Assembly (NCBI RefSeq): GCF_002899895.1
Contig: NZ_PPEI02000001.1
Span: 1-64,000 of the forward strand
Direction of reading: 5' to 3'
Length of the DNA stretch: 64,000 nucleotides
Origin: Chryseobacterium oncorhynchi
Lineage (GTDB): Bacteria > Bacteroidota > Bacteroidia > Flavobacteriales > Weeksellaceae
Shown: positions 18,691-25,894 of the stretch, piece after piece
Layout: every line of letters begins with the position of its first letter
How positions within the stretch are numbered: position 1 is the stretch's first letter
Notes under the pieces: model-generated
What the model was told of the DNA's origin: nothing
Databases searched by the model: none
The model's input: the letters and a program-made list of their open reading frames with translations, nothing else
Program-made: the position numbers and the translations under genes

Positions 18691-19795
18691 AATCGCGGTT
18701 CTTCCAGGAGATGGAATTGGGCCGGAAATCATTAGTGAGAGTATCAAAATTCTGGATGTCATTGCGGAAGCTTTTCAATATAAGTTTCACTTTGACTATG
18801 GGTTAATTGGTGCAGAAGCAATTTTTAAGACTGGTAATCCTTTACCTGAAGAGACTTTAAAAATCTGTAAAGAATCAGATGCTGTACTTTTTGGGGCGAT
18901 AGGAGACCCGATATTTGATAATAATCCTGACGCCAAAGTAAGACCTGAGCAAGGGTTATTGAAACTCCGTAAAGAACTGGGATTATTTGCAAACATCCGT
19001 CCATTAAAAACTTATGCTTCACTGATTGATAAAAGTCCGCTTAAGCGAGAAATTATTGAGGGTGCTGATATTCAGATTTTCAGAGAGTTAGTAAGTGGAA
19101 TTTATTTCGGTGAAAAATTTACGGATCCTGAAGGCGAATATGCTTATGATGTATGCAAATATAGCCGTGAAGATATTCTTCCTATTGCTCATATGGCTTT
19201 TCAGGAAGCTCAGAAAAGAAATAAAAAACTTACTCTTATTGATAAAGCTAATGTTCTTGATACATCAAGATTGTGGAGAAAGATATGTCAGGAAATTGCT
19301 TCAGAATATCCGGATGTACAACTGGATTATATGTTTGTGGATAATGCCGCCATGCAGCTGATTCTTAATCCAAAACAGTTTGATGTGATTGTAACAGAGA
19401 ATATGTTTGGCGATATTATTTCTGATGAAGCCAGTGTAATCGGAGGGTCTATAGGATTGCTTCCATCTGCGTCCGTTGGTGAGAATAATGCGTTATTTGA
19501 ACCTATTCACGGATCTTACCCACAGGCAAAAGGAAAGGGGATTGCTAATCCTATTGCCTCTATTTTGAGCGTGGCGATGATGCTGGATCATCTTGGTTTG
19601 CAGCCTGCAGCCAATAAACTGAGACAGTCTGTAGAACATGCTATTGAAAATAAATATGTCACCATTGATCTTAACACGAAGCAATATTATTCTACCAGTG
19701 AAGTGGGGAACTTTATTGCAGACCATATCAGGTATTCTGAGAAGTCGTATTATAATTTTGAAAATGTAAAAATCGGAAAATCTACCATTGTATAG
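18671..19795 (+). CDS. leuB: 3-Isopropylmalate dehydrogenase
   Basis: 374 residues. An isocitrate/isopropylmalate dehydrogenase-family enzyme that oxidises and decarboxylates 3-isopropylmalate with NAD. The N-terminal [12 protein letters not shown], the substrate region [12 protein letters not shown] and the signature [17 protein letters not shown] followed by EPIHGSYP are all present. It is the last gene of the leucine operon, overlapping leuD by 20 bases and followed closely by a strong terminator. Confidence 0.96.
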   Translation: MSNNYFKIAVLPGDGIGPEIISESIKILDVIAEAFQYKFHFDYGLIGAEAIFKTGNPLPEETLKICKESDAVLFGAIGDPIFDNNPDAKVRPEQGLLKLRKELGLFANIRPLKTYASLIDKSPLKREIIEGADIQIFRELVSGIYFGEKFTDPEGEYAYDVCKYSREDILPIAHMAFQEAQKRNKKLTLIDKANVLDTSRLWRKICQEIASEYPDVQLDYMFVDNAAMQLILNPKQFDVIVTENMFGDIISDEASVIGGSIGLLPSASVGENNALFEPIHGSYPQAKGKGIANPIASILSVAMMLDHLGLQPAANKLRQSVEHAIENKYVTIDLNTKQYYSTSEVGNFIADHIRYSEKSYYNFENVKIGKSTIV

Positions 19796-19826
19796 TTTAT
19801 AGTTCACTTAAATTAGATAGTTAGTA

Positions 19827-19861
19827 GAAAGGTTCTGCCTCATAATGAGACAGAACCTTTC
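19827..19861 (+). terminator. Terminator of the leucine operon
   Basis: Stem gaaaggttctg / cagaacctttc with an inner ctcat/atgag pairing, followed shortly by five T. Confidence 0.85.
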
Positions 19862-19918
19862 GTCTTTTTAATTATAAATAAGCTTTAACAGCTTTTTTAT
19901 GTTATCTGTTTTTTCTGA

Positions 19919-20065
19919 TCAGCCTCCAGTTTTTCCCGATTTGCTGGCGGAAGACTTTCGAATATCCTCTTTTTCAACTTTTTTAGGGGATGATTGGACG
20001 TTTTCTGATTCTTGTCGAATCTCTTCAGTTTCAGATTTGTTTTTAATGTTTTCTTTTGGATCCAT
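19919..20065 (-). CDS. Small charged protein of 48 residues
   Basis: A minus-strand frame runs from ATG at 20063-20065 to TGA at 19919-19921. The product begins MDPKENIKNKSETEEIRQES and ends in a Ser/Lys/Gly-rich tail (SKSGKTGG). It is very rich in Lys, Glu and Ser, with no hydrophobic core, so it is probably disordered. The ATG is 12 bases after the stop codon of the upstream DUF4230 gene, which places it in the same transcript. The biased composition and spacing argue for a real gene; the overlapping plus-strand frame has no such context. No function can be assigned. Confidence 0.55.
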   Translation of the reverse strand: MDPKENIKNKSETEEIRQESENVQSSPKKVEKEDIRKSSASKSGKTGG

Positions 20066-20076
20066 AGTATTAAGTC

Positions 20077-20682
20077 TTAGAGACCTAATATACTAACTTT
20101 TCCGGTTTTATCCTCTATTGTATAATTCAGGGCTTTAGCCAAAACGAAGATATTATTAAGATTCTCTATGAGCTGCTTACGTCCCTCATTTCTCAATTGA
20201 TTTTGATCAATGGATTTAATCGCAGTCTCCTTGGCCTTTACTGTTACATTTTTAATATCTTTTTCTGAAATTCTATTAAAAAAAGAGTCGTCCAAAGATT
20301 GAATTTCGACGCTCGGTGTAATTCTAATATCTGCATCAGGAAGTTCAGTAATAATGAGCTTTTTATTTATGGAATCTACTTCAATCTTCATTTTATTCAG
20401 ATCATAGGATACCTGTGCATTGGTCTTTGTATAAGTAATAATGCTATTGCTGGATACTTCCTTACCCAATACTTCATATCCCATTTTGGTTTTCTGCATG
20501 CTGGAACTGTTTTGTTCCATCACTACCATTTTATTCATCTTGGAAATCTGGTTGGTCAGAATATAATAATCCGACTTCTCCGTTTTTTCACCAAGATTCA
20601 GGCAGGATTTAAGACCAAAGAACAGAAGAACCATAGCTCCTGCACCTGCAACAAATGATATGATTGTTTTATTATTTCTCAA
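20077..20682 (-). CDS. DUF4230-type membrane-anchored protein
   Basis: 201 residues with one N-terminal transmembrane helix (ISFVAGAGAMVLLFFGLKSC), then a periplasmic or extracytoplasmic domain. The SDYYILTNQISKMNKMVVMEQ start and the ITELPDADIRITPSVEIQSLD segment fit the DUF4230 family of Bacteroidota as I remember it. No enzymatic motif is known for the family. It follows the thioredoxin-like gene by 3 bases and precedes a 48-codon gene by 12, forming an envelope-related operon. Confidence 0.75.
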   Translation of the reverse strand: MRNNKTIISFVAGAGAMVLLFFGLKSCLNLGEKTEKSDYYILTNQISKMNKMVVMEQNSSSMQKTKMGYEVLGKEVSSNSIITYTKTNAQVSYDLNKMKIEVDSINKKLIITELPDADIRITPSVEIQSLDDSFFNRISEKDIKNVTVKAKETAIKSIDQNQLRNEGRKQLIENLNNIFVLAKALNYTIEDKTGKVSILGL

Positions 20683-20685
20683 AAT

Positions 20686-21249
20686 CTATTTAAAAATTTC
20701 TTTAATTACAGAAGAGTCGTTCTTTTTCAAAATTTCAGCTAAATCTCTTTCAATATAACCGCTGGTCGGCATTTCTACAATTCTTCCTACCTCTTTTCCG
20801 TATCTTTTAAGGATAATGGTTGGAACTTTCTGTATATTATAAAGAGTTTCATCTCCGGCAGGAGATTCTTTTTTACGGTTAACAGCAATAATCGTTAGTT
20901 TGTTATCAGGATAGCCTATTTCATCCAGTATTTTCATTAATCTTGGAAAATCTCTGTGACTGTCTTCACACCAGGTTCCAATGAACGTGATGATGTCATA
21001 GGTACCTAGTTTTTCTTTTTTAAGTTCACTGATAGCTTTTTGATCAAGGGCATACTCATCATGCTCCTTTACATACCAGTCTGCATAAGGAGCTTTTAAG
21101 AATTGTGCTTTTAGTTGATTCCCCAAAAGCATTTTCCCGTCTTTCTGAGTTTCAACCTCGCGATTAACCACTACTTTTTGAGCGCTAAGCTGCTGAGTAG
21201 CTAAAAATAAACTTGAAGCGGCAACAATATTTGTAATAAATTTTTTCAT
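20686..21249 (-). CDS. Exported thioredoxin-fold protein with a WCEDS active-site variant
   Basis: 187 residues with a signal peptide (residues 1-24, ending LSAQ). The thioredoxin-like segment is ITFIGTWCEDSHRDFPRL, followed by a cis-Pro type loop IQKVPTIIL. The active-site position reads C94-E-D-S97 where thioredoxins have CxxC, so only the first cysteine is kept and ordinary dithiol chemistry is not possible. A monothiol or peroxiredoxin-like reductase role is possible. It is packed between a MazG-like gene (3 bases) and the DUF4230 gene (3 bases). Confidence 0.8.
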   Translation of the reverse strand: MKKFITNIVAASSLFLATQQLSAQKVVVNREVETQKDGKMLLGNQLKAQFLKAPYADWYVKEHDEYALDQKAISELKKEKLGTYDIITFIGTWCEDSHRDFPRLMKILDEIGYPDNKLTIIAVNRKKESPAGDETLYNIQKVPTIILKRYGKEVGRIVEMPTSGYIERDLAEILKKNDSSVIKEIFK

Positions 21250-21252
21250 ATT

Positions 21253-21720
21253 TTATTTCTCAATAATTGATTTTAAATCAGCAGGAGAGTAGTATTTGTT
21301 CTTTAGCACTTTATGATCTGCCTTTCTGTATACATTAAATTTTTCTCCAGACTTTTCATAAAAAGATTCTACTTCCTTTTCTTTGTAAAATTCAACAGTT
21401 TCATTGGCCTGCTCTTCATTATCACATGCTTTCGACATATTAGAACGCTGAACTTCGTTGAATAGCTCTACAAATTTATTGCCAAGTCCAAATTCCAGCA
21501 CTGCACCACTCAAAACATACTGTAAATCGGACAATGCATCTGCAATTTCTACGATATCGTTATCTGCAATGGCTTGTTTCAGTTCATTTAATTCTTCCTG
21601 TAGAAGTTCTACTCTAAGATTGCATCTTTCTGGGGAAGGGATTTGTGGGGTGTCTAGAATAGGGGCTTTGAAAGTAGTATGGAATTCTGCTACTTGGTTC
21701 AAACTATCAATTTTATCCAT
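21253..21720 (-). CDS. MazG-like / PRA-PH superfamily nucleotide pyrophosphohydrolase
   Basis: 155 residues. The all-alpha NTP pyrophosphatase signature is present: RVELLQEELNELKQAIADND near residue 35, then EIADALSDLQYVLSGA, with the acidic residues that bind Mg. Members remove pyrophosphate from noncanonical nucleotides or phosphoribosyl-ATP; this one stands apart from his genes, so a housekeeping or unknown nucleotide substrate is more likely. Its stop is 3 bases before the thioredoxin-like gene start, so it heads the four-gene operon. Confidence 0.8.
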   Translation of the reverse strand: MDKIDSLNQVAEFHTTFKAPILDTPQIPSPERCNLRVELLQEELNELKQAIADNDIVEIADALSDLQYVLSGAVLEFGLGNKFVELFNEVQRSNMSKACDNEEQANETVEFYKEKEVESFYEKSGEKFNVYRKADHKVLKNKYYSPADLKSIIEK

Positions 21721-21825
21721 GAAATTTTTTATTTATGACAAAGATAGAAAACGATTTGTTAATGGTAAAATGTACAGCGTAAAATATGCCTATGAGAGAG
21801 AAAGAATAAGATATTATAAAAACAC

Positions 21826-21855
21826 AAAAGCCACAACTTTGAAATTGTGGCTTTT
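21826..21855 (-). terminator. Terminator of the TNT lipoprotein / cysteine-rich gene pair
   Basis: Perfect 11-base stem aaaagccacaa / ttgtggctttt shortly after the stop codon at 21883. Confidence 0.8.
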
Positions 21856-21882
21856 GAATTAAAATTTATGATTGGTATTCAA

Positions 21883-22302
21883 TTATTCTGCTTCTTCATA
21901 TTCCCAGATTCCGGAAATGTTTAAGACCTCTAATCCCGGTTGCCATTCACCATAGCTAAATACACAAATATATGTTGATGAGCAAGATAAACAATTGGTT
22001 CCGAAATATAAGGTGGGTAAATCATTTACGGTAAGTTCCCCAAAATGCTGCATCCTTTGTGAAGTTTCCGTGGTCATACCATGTTTCAATAGTTCTGCTT
22101 TCGGTAATACTTTATCACCTGTATAGATTTGAACAATGGGAAATCCTGATTGATATGGTGAAATTTCAATGGTATTTTCCTGATTACAGCTACAGCAGGT
22201 GAAAGTGGTTTTTGCAGCGGGAATAGTTTCATCATTTATGAATTTATTCTTTGCAATAGTAGTTTTTTTACCAATGTTTATTTTTTTTGATATTGAATAC
22301 AT
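21883..22302 (-). CDS. Cysteine-rich protein paired with the TNT lipoprotein
   Basis: 139 residues without signal peptide or membrane segment. Cysteine clusters are C36-C37-x-C39 (CCSCNQEN) and C104-xx-C107 (NCLSCSS) with C113, suggesting a bound zinc. The ATG is 14 bases after the stop of the TNT-type lipoprotein gene, so they are co-transcribed, and a terminator follows. A protective (immunity-like) role against the upstream NAD glycohydrolase domain is possible by analogy with other TNT loci, but the sequence itself gives no proof. I do not recognise a named family. Confidence 0.7.
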   Translation of the reverse strand: MYSISKKINIGKKTTIAKNKFINDETIPAAKTTFTCCSCNQENTIEISPYQSGFPIVQIYTGDKVLPKAELLKHGMTTETSQRMQHFGELTVNDLPTLYFGTNCLSCSSTYICVFSYGEWQPGLEVLNISGIWEYEEAE

Positions 22303-22316
22303 CTGAGTTTAATTTA

Positions 22317-23027
22317 TTACTGAATAACGGTTCCTACCAAGTTATTGTATTTTCCGCTTGGACTTTTTTTGATGGTGATCTTTACATATCCTTCTTCTGC
22401 CAGTTTATTCCATGTTTTCTGAAATCCTGTTGTGATATCAATCGGAATTTTCCACATGGTTTGCTTGCCATTTCCTTTCTGATTAAACCAAGGGATAATG
22501 TCTGCAGTTTGAGACTTGAAAGGTAGTGCATTATTTAAAACATCAATTTCATAATAGAAATCATATTTATTTTCTTCCTGATTTAATGCTCTTTCTGTGA
22601 AAGTATACACATATCCATTGATGATAGGGCTGGTAAAGCTTCCTCCTAAAGTAGGATTTCCGCTCCCGCTGTAGTTGATGGCTCCACTATATCTGTCATA
22701 TTTTTGTCCGGCCAGAATAGGAACTTCATCAACGATATTGAAACCTCCGTTTGCTGGTGGCCAGCCGCCATTAAGATTATTAGCTTTAAAAAGAGCTTCC
22801 AGTTCTTTCCATTTGCCTAGTTTGTATAAGTCGTAGGCCTGATTTCTGATGGTTTGATTGACTGTACCGTTTGTATCATAGGTTGCTGCAAGTTCATCAG
22901 CATTTTTATAGAATACAATCTTAACAGGGTTAGGTGTATTCTCAATTTCGTCTTCTCTATCCGAGCTACAAGCAATGGAAAAAGACGCAATGGTAAAGAA
23001 AAAAATGTACTTAAATAAATGTTTCAT
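22317..23027 (-). CDS. Lipoprotein with TNT-like NAD glycohydrolase domain
   Basis: 236 residues. The signal peptide ends with lipobox SIAC (C20). From about residue 86 the protein follows the TNT (tuberculosis necrotizing toxin) pattern: GGWPPANGGF, then AGQKYDRYSG (D111-R-Y113), GGSFTSP near 128-134, ERAL near 145, and IIPWFNQKGNGKQ ending at Q189, which aligns by eye with the conserved Gln after the Gly-rich turn of TNT. TNT enzymes hydrolyse NAD to nicotinamide and ADP-ribose. A free-standing lipidated TNT is unusual, since the domain normally sits at the end of long secreted toxins. The gene precedes a cysteine-rich gene on the same transcript. Confidence 0.75.
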   Translation of the reverse strand: MKHLFKYIFFFTIASFSIACSSDREDEIENTPNPVKIVFYKNADELAATYDTNGTVNQTIRNQAYDLYKLGKWKELEALFKANNLNGGWPPANGGFNIVDEVPILAGQKYDRYSGAINYSGSGNPTLGGSFTSPIINGYVYTFTERALNQEENKYDFYYEIDVLNNALPFKSQTADIIPWFNQKGNGKQTMWKIPIDITTGFQKTWNKLAEEGYVKITIKKSPSGKYNNLVGTVIQ

Positions 23028-23481
23028 ATATAAAAATTAAAATTATGTAGAAAATTTAGTCAGGTATTATCGGGGAAAAGCAGAAGGAATTTATATTGAA
23101 AAAGATTCTTTCTCAATTATTGACAATGTTTTTATAGTACAAAAATATTTTAAGCATTGTTTTGATGTAACATGTTTAAAACAGTGCTCATTCATAAAAA
23201 AATAAAGAAAAAGTACCATAATGGTCAAGAAAATAACCAAAGAGTCTTCCCTTAAATACAAACTGGGTAAACGGTACAATGATAAGAATAATATTGAGCG
23301 TAAATTTAATTAAAAAACTCAAATAGTAGTGATATTATTTTATAATAGCCAAATATTAAAAATAAACTACGCGTATTTCTATTTTTAAATGACTTTTTTT
23401 CATTTTAAATTAACCATGAAGTTGACATAAAAAAGACCGCTCATAATGAGCAGTCTTTTAATATCTGGATTTGGAAGTTAT
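23028..23481. other. Intergenic region between the TNT lipoprotein and the first M12B-like gene
   Basis: 454 AT-rich bases. It holds the presumed promoter of the lipoprotein gene and the terminator at 23431-23459. A 62-codon minus-strand frame shows no gene-like features. I see nothing else. Confidence 0.5.
23431..23459 (-). terminator. Terminator of the first M12B-like peptidase gene
   Basis: Hairpin aaaagaccgctcat / aatgagcagtctttt with one mismatch, next to the stop codon. Confidence 0.75.
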
Positions 23482-25713
23482 TTATTTTTTAATAAATCTC
23501 TTTGCAAATTTTCCAACTTGAATCACATAGGTTCCTTTTACCAATCTACTTACGTTTAGGGTTCCGCTCTGAAGGTTACCCTCCATTACTAGTTTTCCTG
23601 ACATGTCATAGATTTTATATTCTTCATTCTTCGTATTTGAAAGAGTAAGGATATCTTTCACAGGATTAGGATAAAGCTTGATCTCGGTAGATCCAGCCAG
23701 TGTTGTTTCTGAAGTTGACAATTCATTTGCTGCTACGACAATATTGGCATTATTCACATCAAAGAAGATATGGTTACTTCCTTTAATCATAATTCTTCCT
23801 GTACTAGTTGTAGCATTAGGAATTGTTACCGCTTCCGAGCCATCATTTGGAGTCCCGGCTAATAGAGTAGTCCATGAATCTCCGTTGTCAGTTGACCAAA
23901 GAATATCCACATTAGCAGCATTGATATTGTTAGCCGTAGTTCCTGCTACATTCCATGTTACGGTCTGTGAACTACCTCCTGAATAAGAAGAAGCGCTGTT
24001 TTGTGAAGTTATTGTGAAAGGGCCAGCGGCAGCATTCACTGTAATTTTGGTGTCATCTGAGCTGTTTCCTGCACCTCCTAATTTATTATCTCTTACTGTA
24101 AATCTGAAATTAAGATCTCTTGCTACGGAAGATAGGGCTTCTACGTTAATTTCCATTCCGGCTGTAGTGGTTGCTCCTGTCAGAACAGAGGCCATTTTTG
24201 GGAAATATCTTACCGGAGAAGCTGTAGGTACCCATGATCTGAATGTCGGACCTGCAGTTTTTGTGGCCGTAGCAGCAGAATTACTTCCTGTTTGGGAAGA
24301 AGTTCCTTTATCCATCTGTTCCCAGATATAAGTAAGAGAATCCCCGTCTGCATCAGTTCCGGTACCGGTTAGTACAAAAGGTGTACTTTTAGGAATGGTA
24401 TAATCTAATCCTGCATTGGCTGTAGGAACGGTATTTCCTGTAGGTGTATTTACAGAACAGGTTTTTGCCTTAATGGTGTTTGTAATTTGTTCTATACTTC
24501 TAGCATGAAAAAACGGATCTGAATTTTTTTGAACATCATAACTCGTAATTCCTGCATATCCCATAATGGTAGATCCTGAACCTGGTTCTACGGGCTGTAA
24601 GCTTGATTGAGAAGTATAAGACCATGTATGGTTTCCTCCAAATTGATGACCCATTTCATGAGCTACATAATCAATGTCAAAAGTATCTCCAGATGGGACA
24701 CCGTTGGCTGGTGATGTATATCCGCTACCTTTATAATCGTTAGGGTAAGTTATCCCTTGATATACATAAGTAGACATATCATTGCTGCAGATACAGCCTA
24801 TGCATCCTGCATTACCGCCACCACCATCTTTACCAAATAAATGGCCTATATCAAAATTTTCATTACCAATGGTAGAGTTTAGTGCATTCATAAGCTCAAA
24901 ATTCCACTTATCCATTTGTGAAGAAACGGAAAATGGATCTGTAGAAGCATTGGTATAAATGATTGCATCATTGTTAGGAATAAGTACCATTCTTGCTGCA
25001 AAATCATTTTCAAATATTGCATTTACTCTTGTCATGGTATTGTTCATTGCAGCCAAAGCCTGCGATTTTGTTCCTCCGAAATACGTCGTATATTCTCCTG
25101 TACATGAAAGCGCCAGTCTGAATGTTCTCAATATAGCATCATTGGCATTTTTAGCCGCAACTGTATTGGAAGCTCCTTTTTCAGCAGTTTCCAGTACTTT
25201 ACATTCAAGTTTATTTAAATCATCTCTTCTGTCAGACTTTTTATAAACAACATAGGTAGAAAGGTCCTTGGTATAAGGTTCAATAAAAACAGCGGATTTA
25301 TCCCCATATATCTCCATGGAAGATAGCCCCAGAGGAGATACACTAAAATAAACCGTTGAAGATTGATCTTCTATTCCTTGACCTATATAAGATTTAATAT
25401 CCGGATATTTTGCTGCTAATTCAGGATCGAAATTAGAGTTTTCAGTTACCCTGAAGTTTTCCATTTTTCCTACTGAATTAGGAAAAGAAATAATGATACC
25501 CGATTTTTCTGTTAATCTTTTAGGTGTTCTTGCTAATAAGCTTTTCAAACTATTGATATCCAAGTGGAAAAGTCTAGGTCCATCAATATTTGACATGTTT
25601 TCAAAAATTGATGAAGAATTTTTTTGAGATCCCTTAGTCCATAGACGATCTGTCTGCGCAAAAGAAATACCTGACAGGACAAGCATTCCCATCATTAATA
25701 GTTGTTTTTTCAT
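23482..25713 (-). CDS. Secreted M12B/reprolysin-like zinc metallopeptidase with T9SS tail
   Basis: 743 residues from the ATG at 25713, which gives a clean signal peptide (MKKQLLMMGMLVLSGISFAQ); an in-frame ATG at 25743 would add ten polar residues and is less likely. After a propeptide-like region the catalytic domain shows HEMGHQFGGNH (H352, E353, H356, H362), the metzincin HExxHxxGxxH zinc site, followed by a Met-turn-like IMGYAGI. A PKD/K319-like Ig domain (TIPKSTPFVLTGTGTD) and a further beta domain lead to a type-A T9SS tail (LYPNPVKDILTLS). It is expected to be secreted through the outer membrane and degrade proteins. A longer paralog lies directly upstream. Confidence 0.9.
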   Translation of the reverse strand: MKKQLLMMGMLVLSGISFAQTDRLWTKGSQKNSSSIFENMSNIDGPRLFHLDINSLKSLLARTPKRLTEKSGIIISFPNSVGKMENFRVTENSNFDPELAAKYPDIKSYIGQGIEDQSSTVYFSVSPLGLSSMEIYGDKSAVFIEPYTKDLSTYVVYKKSDRRDDLNKLECKVLETAEKGASNTVAAKNANDAILRTFRLALSCTGEYTTYFGGTKSQALAAMNNTMTRVNAIFENDFAARMVLIPNNDAIIYTNASTDPFSVSSQMDKWNFELMNALNSTIGNENFDIGHLFGKDGGGGNAGCIGCICSNDMSTYVYQGITYPNDYKGSGYTSPANGVPSGDTFDIDYVAHEMGHQFGGNHTWSYTSQSSLQPVEPGSGSTIMGYAGITSYDVQKNSDPFFHARSIEQITNTIKAKTCSVNTPTGNTVPTANAGLDYTIPKSTPFVLTGTGTDADGDSLTYIWEQMDKGTSSQTGSNSAATATKTAGPTFRSWVPTASPVRYFPKMASVLTGATTTAGMEINVEALSSVARDLNFRFTVRDNKLGGAGNSSDDTKITVNAAAGPFTITSQNSASSYSGGSSQTVTWNVAGTTANNINAANVDILWSTDNGDSWTTLLAGTPNDGSEAVTIPNATTSTGRIMIKGSNHIFFDVNNANIVVAANELSTSETTLAGSTEIKLYPNPVKDILTLSNTKNEEYKIYDMSGKLVMEGNLQSGTLNVSRLVKGTYVIQVGKFAKRFIKK

Positions 25714-25840
25714 GTAGCCACTAATTTTCTTTGTATTTATCAAATCTAGTAAAAATATTATAAAAAAAATAATTTTCTTTAGAACGATTTTAAATAATAA
25801 TTAGAGGAAATATTCAACTTACTGAGTATAAATAAATAAA

Positions 25841-25867
25841 AAGACTGCTCTGTATAAGAGCAGTCTT
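25841..25867 (-). terminator. Terminator of the second M12B-like peptidase gene
   Basis: Perfect 11-base stem aagactgctct / agagcagtctt with a gtata loop, right after the stop codon. It resembles the terminator of the downstream paralog. Confidence 0.85.
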
Positions 25868-25894
25868 CACATCGTTTAAAATTTTAATAGACTA

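Noticed and set aside
19899-20096. 65-codon plus-strand frame
   Set aside because: It is antisense to the small minus-strand gene at 19919-20065 and to the DUF4230 end, with no start context and an unusual Phe/Ser-rich composition.
23091-23279. 62-codon minus-strand frame in the gap above the TNT gene
   Set aside because: No motif, hydrophobic noise and no promoter context.
25714-25743. Upstream ATG of the first M12B-like gene
   Set aside because: It would put ten polar residues before the signal peptide that starts at 25713.
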